This document shows, piece after piece, positions 54,154 to 64,000 of a stretch of DNA of 64,000 bases. This DNA is from Auricularia sp. M13 (lineage: Eukaryota; Basidiomycota; Agaricomycetes; Auriculariales; Auriculariaceae). The DNA lies in NCBI GenBank assembly GCA_037042915.1, contig CM073193.1:2170001-2234000 (forward strand). The letters run 5' to 3'. Position 1 is the stretch's first letter. Each line of letters begins with the position of its first letter. Made by a program: the position numbers and the translations under genes. The notes beneath the pieces were generated by a model. That model worked only from the letters and a program-made list of their open reading frames with translations. It did no database searches and was not told the DNA's origin.

Positions 54154-54519
54154 TGTAAACAAACCAGGCTTCGCCCGCGCCTGCTGGCAAGTTCTCGGTG
54201 TGTCTATTGAGTCACTCACAGATGATTCCTTCTGACTCATCTGTATTCTCGACATGTATAAATACTTAGCTAGTTAGATACTTGCAATTCGACCTTTGTT
54301 TGCCTTGCATTTTACTTTGGCACGTTGCCGGCCGCGTCTGATCCACGCCGCCCCGTCCCTCTCCGTCACCGCCTGCCGCCGGCCACACGACCTGCCAGGC
54401 GTAGACTCCGCGTTCCCGGGCGCCGAGTCTCTGCTTTACCGTTTGCCTGTTAGCCGCTCAGGGTTTGGACCAGCGACTCTCATTCGTGTATTAGCTCGTA
54501 AGGTACGCGTTTCCTTACA
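54154..54519 (+). repeat. 3' LTR (366 bp)
   Basis: Matches the 5' LTR in length and, as far as I can see, in every base, and is followed by the second CCTAT target copy. Confidence 0.95.
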
Positions 54520-54524
54520 CCTAT

Positions 54525-55422
54525 GTACGCGTCCGAGTCGTATCGCGCAGCGCGCGCGGGATCCCCTCTCTCAATTATCATTTCCAATTGCAACAGCCAT
54601 ACTTACCGCAGCCTCCTTCAAGGCAGGGAGCGCTGAACACAACACCGGACGAGTCCGCGGCGGATCGGACTCTGACGGTGCGCAAGTTTGCCAAGGCCAA
54701 TAGCCACACGCAACACCGCTATGCAACGTCTTCCTCAAGCCAGTAAGTATGGACCATAAGTATCTCTATCTGCGCGCAGTCGCACTTTTCACTGCCCAAA
54801 CCGAAAAAGACTTGAAGGCTTCTTCGACTTATGTAATCCATGGGTGATAGCCACTTCGGCGCCCAGGCATACCCAACGCTACCAGCTCCTGCGCAATGCC
54901 ATATTACTAGCACCGTCCTTCTCCCTTTAAGGCGTGCATGCGGCTCGCAGGGACCCAGAGGGGACACTGTCATCATCACCAGCTGCTGTCCCCGTTCAAA
55001 GTCCACTCCGCGGCGACCTTCGCATCTCAGATCACAGGGAGCTTTCCGCACCCAATTGACGCACACAGCACCCGCCGCGCACTACCTACACGCAGCCACA
55101 GCGTGTCAATGGCATTCTCCTCTCTGCCGCAACCTCATCCGAAACAAGTCTCAACGCAGGAACTCGCCTACGTCCATGACGCACATGCACACCATGACAA
55201 GCAACTCTTCGTAAATTTGTAGAAGTAAAAGAACACAAAAGAGAAAGAAAGAAAAAAGGGTAGAAACTGAAATTCTGCTTTCTTTCCGACAGCTGCTGCC
55301 GGGTTGACGTCGGGCGGGGGGAGTCGTAGGTAGTACTATGTATGGACGAAGAGCAGCAAACTCAAACTGTAACACACACAACAGAAACACAGTGACACAG
55401 CAAACGCGATCTAGTCATTCGA
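54525..55422. other. Spacer between the retrotransposon and actin 3' end
   Basis: Short frames only (a 124-codon plus-strand frame at 54840-55214 has no recognisable homology). An AAAGAGAAAGAAAGAAAA purine tract near 55238 lies in the actin 3' flank. Confidence 0.45.
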
Positions 55423-57106
<1,684 letters not shown>

Positions 57107-58178
57107 TTTTACAAGGAAAAGGTGGGCTGATGCAGCACAAATTATCAGCATACATGCAGCCCGGCGCCGCCGTGCACGGCGGCGGCCAACATTGGGGCGG
57201 GCTGCGCACCTTGGTAGACGGGACGGGTGGGTTCGTGAGGTAAGAGTAAGAGGGCAAGAGGCGGACTTGGCTCTGGGAAATGCGGATCGATTGAGTTTGA
57301 TTCCGCTGACCCTAAAGTAATTCAAACCCCGATTACTTCTCCTCCTACACTCTTGTCTTCGGCCTTCCTCGCGCGATGCCAGCGAAAGCAATGACGAGAG
57401 CAGACTGTAATGTGACGTAGCGGTTTCGGGCTGGTATATGCACTGCCTTGAGGCCCTAATGGACGGCGGGCGTGACCGACTTTCGGGTTATCACCCACTT
57501 CAATACGAGGAACATGGTCAACTAATTTCTTGGTGTGCGTAATCTGAGTTTATGTATTTTGCCTGCGGTTTCTGGAGTTTATTCAGGTTCCAGACAAGCA
57601 TAGGACTTTCTCTGACTACAGAAGCCTGCATGGTGAGGCCATGTAGACAGCTATTGTATTACAAAGTTATGGGAACGCGCCAGAGTGCGAGGCCTAGGCG
57701 ATGGTAAGTTCGTCGGCCGCCGTGGATGCAGAGCCTTCGCGAGATCACAAGTGAATGCTAGATGAGAGAAGTAGACTTGCAGGATTGGGAAGTGGTGGGC
57801 GCGTGAGGACGAACGCAAAGTCCTCGACAGTCCGAGTATAAACTGAGCTTCGCATGCAGAGATACAGCGCATGGCACGTCCAAGCGAACACTGACATTAG
57901 GCAAGTCAATAAATGAGTTACTGGGCGCTCATGAGAGCTGCTTCAGACTTCAGCCTCATGATCATGCTCTCTATAGATTGCGATCCCAATAACAAAAATA
58001 TTTCACTGGATAATCAGCATGTACGTTCAATATTCTGCTATCCTGACTTGATTTTGTACCGCGGCCTCAGAGTCAGAGTCCTCTCGACTTGCTATGAATA
58101 ACGGAGGCAAATGACATCTGAAGTAATTGGAACCCCGATTACACTGACGCGTTCCTCCTCGTCCGCAGACCCGCCACG
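57107..58178. promoter_or_regulatory. Divergent actin / RPN10 intergenic region with a duplicated motif
   Basis: No supported gene. A motif of the form GTAATT-NN-AACCCCGATTAC occurs twice, at about 57317-57336 and 58122-58141, the second 38 bp before the RPN10 ATG. The ends GTAAT and ATTAC are inverted repeats. Similarity continues after the first copy into CGATGCCAGCGAAAGCA, like the RPN10 start CGATGCCACTGGAAGCG, so the first copy looks like a decayed duplicate of the RPN10 5' end. Confidence 0.45.
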
Positions 58179-59227
58179 ATGCCACTGGAAGCGACTGTGA
58201 TCATAATAGACAACAGCGAGTATATGCGCAACGGGGACTATGCGCCGACGCGGTTCGAGGCGCAGTCTGACGCGGTGACGACCATCTTTGGGCACAAGGT
58301 CGACTCGAATCCGGAGAACACGGTCGGCCTCATGTCGATGGCGGGCAAGGCGTGCGTGCATATATTCCCCGAATTTAACGCGTATTTACTCAGGCGGTGC
58401 GCAGGCCCGAGGTGCTGGTGACGCATACACGCGAGGTGGGCAAGATACTCGCCGGCCTGCACGACGCCCGACAACGGATGGGCGGCGCCGCCGACTTCCC
58501 CACCGCCATCGCCGTCGCCCAGCTCGCGCTCAAGCACCGCTCCGACAAGAAGCTGCGCCAGCGCATCGTCGTCTTCGTCGGCTCGCCGCTCGCCGCCAGC
58601 GCCGCCGCGCTCGTCAAGCTCGCCAAGAAGCTCAAAAAGAACAACGTCGCCGTCGACGTCGTCTCCTTCGGCGAGGAGGCCGAGAACGCCGACCGCCTGC
58701 GCGAGTTCATCGACAACGTCGCGAGCAGCGACAACAGCCACCTCGTCGCCGTCCCGCCCGGCCCCCGCCTCATCTCCGACGTCGTCATCTCCTCGCCCAT
58801 CCTCGCCGGCGACGCCGCGGCGGGCATCCCCGACGCCGCCATGGACGGCGTCGCGCCGGGCGGCGCAGGCAACGACTTCGAGTTCGGCGTCGACCCGTCG
58901 CTCGACCCGGAACTCGCCATGGCCCTGCGCATGTCGCTCGAAGAGGCGCGCGCACGGGATGCCGCAACAGCCCCCGCAGAGGCTTCCGGCTCGTCTGGCG
59001 CTGCTGCTGCTGCGCCCGCGACGCAGGAGGTCGAGATGGTGCCGAACGAGGAGGGCGACGATGACGAGGAGGCATTGCTACAGCAGGCCATCGCCTTGTC
59101 GGCGGCCGGCCAGGGGCAGGACGTCGAGATGCACGACAGCCCGGCCGACGACGAGGAGCTGAGCGAGGAGGAGGAGATCCAGCGCGCCATCGAGATGAGC
59201 ATGAAGAAACCGCAAGGAGATCAGTAG
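58179..59227 (+). CDS. RPN10: Rpn10, ubiquitin receptor of the 26S proteasome
   Basis: Two exons (58179-58351, 58405-59227; 53-nt GT-AG intron) give 331 aa. The N-terminal von Willebrand A domain starts MPLEATVIIIDNSEYMRNGD and carries LMSMAGKAPEVLVTHTREVG across the intron, then QRIVVFVGSPL and VDVVSFGEEAEN. The C-terminal part has three ubiquitin-interacting motifs: DPELAMALRMSLEEA (about 58905), DEEALLQQAIALS (about 59080) and SEEEEIQRAIEMSM (about 59165). Budding yeast has one such motif and mammals two, so three is at the high end. Rpn10 links ubiquitin chains to the proteasome lid-base interface. The start is supported by conservation. Confidence 0.95.
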
Positions 59228-59859
59228 ACACTCACGCATGTATACATTTTTGGTCGAGCAGCAATAATTGGAGCCTCACTTCGTCTCGGAGTTTTGGATA
59301 CGTGCTTCCGTGCGTCAATCGTAGTACATATTCTGTAAGTATATCGAGTGATACGGCGAGCTCACGGTACTAATAATTCTCAAGAGTCAGATACCGTCAC
59401 ACTCATGATCAGGAACTGTCCCTATTTCCCTCGAGCGAATCAGCCGCGGCATCTAACGTTGAACACGGCTGATATTGCAGTCTCACGCAAATCTGTGCCG
59501 TTCGCGTCTACGTCACGGGGATGGCTCCCGGAAATCCGAGGGCAATGGGCTCTCCTCCGAATTCTTCATCTTCGAGTGCTTGGTCGATTCCTTGTGGTGT
59601 CACAATAACTACGCCGAACGCCAAACCGATCGGCTGCCAATGGATCTGATGGATCTGCCAATCCCGAGTCGCTGTGGCTACTCAGGAATAAGCGCTTAAT
59701 AAGCAATCGTTAAAACGTAACAAAATCTATGGCATTAAGGCCCAATCGTTGTTGGAGTCGGATACGACACATTGTAATTACAACGAACTACGAAAAATAT
59801 ACAGAAAACCAGCCTGGCGACGACAAAAGCCTATCCGAATGGAGGATGATGACCTATGA
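59228..59859. other. Convergent spacer
   Basis: The 3' flanks of RPN10 and of the cysteine-rich gene. Only short frames. Confidence 0.5.
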
Positions 59860-61233
59860 TCAAATACGGACGCACTCGCCGCCCGAGCACACCTCGTTGA
59901 AGAAGTCGCACTCGTTGGAGCAGGAGCCGCAGTGCATGAGACTGTTCTGCAGATTGTAGCAACCCTGTCCGGCTGCATAGAGTAAGTTACGAGTCAGCAG
60001 TTGCTTGAGGAGAGAGAGAGAGGCAGAGGGCGACTCACGGCAGCAGCTGTAGCCGGGTGGGCATTGCGCGCCGCATGTACCTGGATTCCCGTCAACGGTT
60101 AGCGAAGAGAGAGGGGGAAATGCCAGGGTGCGGGGGAGAGAAGGAGGATTGAGGACAAACCGCAGTTGTTCGGGTCGGATTGCACGTTGATGCATGTGCC
60201 GCCTGCGAGTTTGTGCCAAGTCGAGACTTATCAAGTGATAGACTTCAACGCGTTGGAAGGCTCACCGCAGCAGACTTCGGGAGGGTCGCAAGCGTGGCCG
60301 CAGGAACCTGTCGGTGCGGGGAGAAAGCAGTCGAGCCTAAGCACAAGCACATTGACGCGGAGGAGCAGCCGCGGCTTACCGCAGTTCTCGGGGTTCGCCA
60401 ACGTGTTCGTGCACGCTCCGCCTGAAGCAGTATCACATTCATTGAGCCAGTAGTAAGCAAACGTCCAGCATTGTGAAGGCAGAGAGGAGACCCGGAGACG
60501 CACCGCAGCAATCTTCGTTCGCGTCGCACACCGTCTCACAGTTGCCGCACGCGTCGTTATTCGTCGCGACGTCCATGCAGGTGCCGCCTGCCATGTTGAG
60601 ATTCAATCAGTAAGCTTGTTCTACTCAGGCTTCGGAGGCGACTCGAAGAACGAACCGCAGCATTGAGGGTCCGTGCCCGAGCACACTCCAAAGCACGAGC
60701 CGCAATTGTCGGCGTCGCCCTGCAAGTCGCGGCAGAGTCCGCCTAATAGGAAGTTGGAATGTGGAAATCAGTTTACTTTATAGTTGATAGAGCGGGACAC
60801 GCACTGCAGAGTTGGTAGCTGATGCAACAAGGGCGGGGATGAAGCGTCAGATCGCGATCGTCGATGGTACAGACAGTATTTGCTGGCTCGGAGCGACGCA
60901 CGAAGAACCGCAGGTGCACACTCCGGTGCTGGGCTCGGGAACTCTACCAACGAAGAATGAGTATTTGAACGAGGCAGTTTGCGCGGTAGCATGATAACAG
61001 TGCACGCACGCACAATCCTCGCGCCCAAAGAGACTGGCCATCGTAAGCTTCTCCGCGCGGGCCAGGACCTTCTCCCGCGTAGCCTGCAGCGCATGCAGCG
61101 CGGAGAACGTCACGGTAGCCGTCCCGGACGCTGCGCCGTCGTGGTGACGGTGGCCGAGGGCGCGGTGCTTGGTGCGCGCAGCGCAGAGGTCGCTAGTGAG
61201 CGCCAGGACCACGAAGAGAATGAATTTAACCAT
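59860..61233 (-). CDS. Secreted modular cysteine-rich protein, STIG1-like repeats
   Basis: The signal peptide MVKFILFVVLALTSDLCAA is followed by a His/Arg-rich region and LHALQATREKVLARAEKL. Then comes a chain of short exons with a repeating Cys pattern: GLCRDLQGDADNCGSCFGVC, GTCMDVATNNDACGNCETVC, GACTNTLANPENCG, SCGHACDPPEVCCG, GTCINVQSDPNNCG, TCGAQCPPGYSCC and GQGCYNLQ...HCGSCSNECD. The unit C-x(7-10)-N-C-G-x-C-x3-C-x(5-6)-CC resembles plant STIG1 and related fungal cysteine-rich proteins. Ten exons were traced. Introns fall at or next to module borders (after CC-G or NC-G), in the same phase, which would allow module gain by exon duplication. Located outside the cell by its signal; function unknown. 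Confidence 0.75.
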
Positions 61234-61548
61234 GGAGAATGGGCAAGAGGGCGAAGAGAGATATGGTTGCGTCGCGGGTTCATAAAATAGACCTCCTCGA
61301 AGCTTGACTTCTCAAGGTTGGTTGACATGGCGCTTCTTCCTCCAGTAGTCAAGGAATAAACCTTGCGGGGCATCCAAATGCCTTGCACTGAATCTGGTGA
61401 CATTTACCCACTAGGATTCGAGCCAAATCGTAATTTGTGGCTGGGCGACGCAGCGTGAACTTGACATGAACCCGGAAGAATGACGCAAATTTGAATAGAG
61501 CTACACCCTGCGAAACACCTAGTCATACAGCCACGAAAAGGATGCGCA
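61234..61548. other. Spacer with promoter of the cysteine-rich gene
   Basis: A TATTTTATG stretch (minus strand, about 61285) could be its TATA element, about 50 bp before the start. No ORF was seen. Confidence 0.4.
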
Positions 61549-62889
61549 TTATGCTCGCCATGTAGCCATCGGCGTATTCTGCGCCTTCTCCAGCATCTTC
61601 GTGGGTTGGACAGGGCGGCCGGTGGCGGGATGCGCGACGTCCCGCTCGCGCTCCTCGCGCATCTGCTGGAGGATGTCGACGAGGTTCTGCGTCGTGTACT
61701 GTATCTCGCCCTCGCCCAGCCCGGCGGCGCTGGCCTCAGAGGGGTCGTCCTTGAACTTCATCCAGAGGCGGTAGAGCCCGAGCATCTCCTGCACGATCGC
61801 GGCGACGTCGTGCATGTTGACGTTGAGGCCCGCGAGGAAGCCGACGGCGTCGACCGTCCGTGTTGTGAGCGACTTGCGCACCGCTTGCTGCGCGGCCTGG
61901 CTGCGGCTCGAGCGGCGCGGCGCGGGGTCGTGCAAGGAAGAAGACGAAGGCTGGGGTGGCGGGCGCGTGCCCGCGGGCGGCATGGCCAGCTTGCGTGTGT
62001 CGGAGTGCAGGGCGATGGCGACCTGTATGGCGGCCACGGCGATGATGTGCGGCGGGTAGACGAGGCAGAGGAAGTCGGAGCGGTAGGTGTCGTTGATGAT
62101 GAACCACGCAAGCTGGATGCAGCCTTCCGGCAGCTCGAGTTTTCCAGCGCCCGTGCCCCAGTAACGCGTATCGGACTCTTCAGTCACGCCTGCGCCCAGC
62201 TCTCCAGCTTCAGTTTCTATTATCTGAGAGCCTTCTGAGCCTTCCTAGACGCGTATCGTTGAGTGTCGCGCTGTCGGACGAAACGCGCAGGCATACCGGG
62301 CATACGAGAGTCATCAGTGTTCGGTATGGGTGGAAAACCGTCAGATCGCATTCCAGTTCGTCCACCAGATAAAACTCCATTTCGGCCAGGCGTGCGTTGT
62401 CCGAAGGGAAGCCTTTGTACTGGTAGTCCTGCTGGTACAGGTTGCGCGCCTCGCCAACGACCGACTTGACGTGAACCGGCGTCTCTTCAGCTTTGGCCGC
62501 GACGTACACGCAAGCAGCAATGACCATGAACGGGTCCGTGTCGCAATACGAGTTCTTCAGGTAGAACCGGCGAAAGAAAATGTGCGCGGTCGCAATTACG
62601 CGCTGGCGCAGGCTCAGTCGCCGGGCGAGCTTGACGATGACTATCAATGCGAAACGAGTCAGGCTGTGGCCTGCGCACGGAACGAGTTGCTACATACTGT
62701 TGGCAAATAGGACACCTAGCAACGCCAGCTGCTCTGGCGTTGTGTACTCGGCATCATCGTGGCGCGCCTGCTCGATGGTCGCACGGTCCACGATCCATCG
62801 CTTGCTCAACCAACATCCGTTGAGCATATTAGCACTCTCGATGCAGAGAAAACTCACTAATGTGACGACGACCAGAAGTTACTGGCCAT
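61549..62889 (-). CDS. SSN8: Cyclin C (Mediator kinase-module cyclin)
   Basis: Cyclin C pairs with Cdk8 in the Mediator kinase module. The start MASNFWSSSHYKRWIVDR is recovered by splicing a 32-nt first exon (ATG 62889) to the next. It continues QLALLGVLFAN, VKLARRLSLRQRVIATAHIF, FRRFYLKNSYCDTDPFMVIA (the cyclin box), CVYVAAKAEETPVHVKSVV and FYLVDELECDLTVFHPYRTL. The last exon has YWGTGAGKLELPEG and LAWFIINDTYRSDFLCLVYP, all typical of cyclin C. The last exon carries an insert rich in Pro/Ser/Arg (about 61985-61870) between the second cyclin fold helices and NMHDVAAIVQEMLGLYRLW, which is longer than in yeast or animals. Four exons with GT-AG introns. Confidence 0.9.
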
Positions 62890-63321
62890 CCGAGAGGCCT
62901 GTTCCGGATAACGCCGCTGTGGCCGCGGCTGCTTACCAGTGTAACTTAATTAATTATTATGTAGTACCGTACCTTGACCGTACCTATCTTGGTATCCGTG
63001 AGACATGAGTCTTCCGCACTCCAGAGCGCAAGGTATGCATCACACTTCCGGCAAATTAGATCGCGGCTAAGTTTGACATTCCCTGAGCAGCAACTGAGCA
63101 GAGAAGTTGTTCAAACTTCGAGAGCTGGAGTCGTGTAAGCCGAAGAAAAATATCTCACGTTATAGCATAATGCGAAGCTAGAAATAAGGCTGTTTATTTG
63201 TGGACATCGACTGAGGCGTCTTGCCTGACCTCACGCACGGCGATTGCAGCTCTTCGGGTCGGCGACGGATGACGACCTGTCGGAGTCTGAAGTAACACCT
63301 ATCCGACTGCCAGTAGCCACA
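62890..63321. promoter_or_regulatory. Divergent spacer cyclin C / HNH gene
   Basis: About 430 bp between the two starts, with only short frames. An AG acceptor at 63249 followed by open sequence (LFGSATDDDLSESEVT) could mean that the HNH gene has an earlier exon. Confidence 0.35.
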
Positions 63322-64000
63322 ATGACCGAGGCTGTCGCACCGACTATGCTACACGAGACTGCGCCAGAGACCACCCAACTGTCAATGCTCGTAGTTTATG
63401 CTGAGCTGCCTACGCCTGCGCAGTGGGTAAATTATGGGCGGAGCTGTTCCGGATCGAGGTGCAGCAAAACGACACTATCACCCGCCTTGCTTCGGGTACC
63501 CCTTGGCGGTGGATAGCTTTCGCGTGCGGTGTCATCCTCGGCACTGCGCGCGGTATCCTCTCTACGTCGAAGACACCGGTCGACAACATTGACCGCGATG
63601 CGCCTTCCTTCCAGCACAGTGTTGTCTACTTTCACATACCGCATGACGAGCGCAACAACCTTAGCACCGTCGAACCCGGCCTTTGTATCAACAGGGAGGG
63701 GTCTAAATCGTCCTCCCACAAAGTGCGCGCACGCGATGGCGCGTGTGTCTGCACTGGGATTGCGCCTATGTTCTGCATAGCCGCACATCTGATTCCCCAT
63801 GTCAAGGGTGACGAGGCGTGTTCAATTGCGCTCTTGCTCGATACCGGGCACACTCTTATGCGCACTGCAGTACATACAGAACCTGACGAAAGACAGGGGC
63901 GACATCCAATCGATCGACGACGAGCGCAACCTCATCCTGCTGCAAAGTACTCTCCATGAAATGTTTGGCAAGCACTTTGCCATCATGCCCGTCCGTTCTT
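63322..64000 (+). CDS. HNH-nuclease-domain protein, cut by the window end
   Basis: The frame from ATG 63322 (MTEAVAPTMLHETAPETTQL) leads to VVYAELPTPAQ. The following block (KLWAELFRIEVQQNDTITRL) is one frame away with no clear splice site between, so the gene may be frameshifted or an exon border was missed. Then comes the HNH-type core: DGACVCTGIAPMFCIAAHLI with PHVKGDE, and, after an intron that appears to start with GC (63816), YIQNLTKDRGDIQSIDDERN and LILLQSTLHEMFGKHF. The His pair in AAHLIPH and the downstream N...LH are those expected of the HNH_2-type nuclease domain common in basidiomycete multicopy families. Activity and role unknown. The 3' end is beyond the window. Confidence 0.65.

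Larger units (their letters stand above)
45018..54524 (+). mobile_element. Complete Ty3/gypsy LTR retrotransposon (chromovirus type), recent insertion
   Basis: The element (45023-54519, 9497 bp) is bounded by two 366-bp LTRs that I could not tell apart by eye. It is flanked by perfect 5-bp target duplications CCTAT (45018-45022 and 54520-54524). LTRs begin TGTAA and end TTACA. It has one 2351-aa gag-pol frame in the Gag-PR-RT-RNaseH-IN order of Ty3/gypsy with a C-terminal chromodomain, a polypurine run before the 3' LTR, and two additional ORFs between pol and the 3' LTR. Matching LTRs, an intact target duplication and an open frame point to a recent, possibly still competent copy. Confidence 0.95.

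Noticed and set aside
58352-58404. GC donor in RPN10
   Set aside because: A GT two bases further with the acceptor at 58404 gives MAGKAPEVLV, matching the family, so no unusual intron is needed.

Overview
The window looks like nuclear DNA of a filamentous basidiomycete, most likely an Agaricomycete. Genes sit on both strands with short spacers, almost all are split by introns of about 45-60 nt, coding DNA is GC-rich, and a TATA box followed by a CT-rich tract precedes several starts. The gene set (Sec63, CCT2, a TKL-type kinase, a Tea4/Bud14-like SH3 protein, an ENA-type ATPase, a Pmt1-type mannosyltransferase, a GH128 glucanase, actin, Rpn10, cyclin C) is typically fungal. I cannot name the species.

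Left third (1-18.7 kb). This is an accessory region without recognisable housekeeping genes. It opens with a broken HSP104 remnant. It then carries several families that I do not recognise and that occur repeatedly within the window. Family A has three copies with a GS...DLD...E pattern like the polymerase-beta nucleotidyltransferase superfamily, plus conserved Cys/His clusters. Family B has four copies around a W-F-G-x-V/I-L-V core. Family D has two copies with matching exon structure. Single genes (E, F, G) lie among them, and degraded GC-rich pseudogene islands separate them. A truncated chitin-deacetylase-like fragment marks the right border.

Middle (18.7-45 kb). These are mostly intact single-copy genes: SEC63 (with one very large, heptamer-rich intron), CCT2, a kinase with a long novel N-terminus, an SH3/RA polarity protein, a P-type ATPase, PMT1 with a long glutamine/acidic tail, a MYND-finger protein, and a secreted GH128 beta-1,3-glucanase.

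Right third (45-64 kb). A 9.5-kb Ty3/gypsy chromovirus-type retrotransposon with indistinguishable 366-bp LTRs and a perfect 5-bp target duplication (CCTAT) lies just downstream of the glucanase gene. Besides one long gag-pol frame it carries two extra ORFs between pol and the 3' LTR, the first with its own promoter-like sequence. Beyond it are actin (with a 6-nt microexon), RPN10, a secreted cysteine-rich modular protein, cyclin C, and the start of an HNH-nuclease-domain gene cut by the window end.

Exon borders were read by eye from splice consensus, reading frame and homology, so individual borders may be off. Families A-G are my own labels. Comparisons between copies are by-eye alignments, not computed scores.
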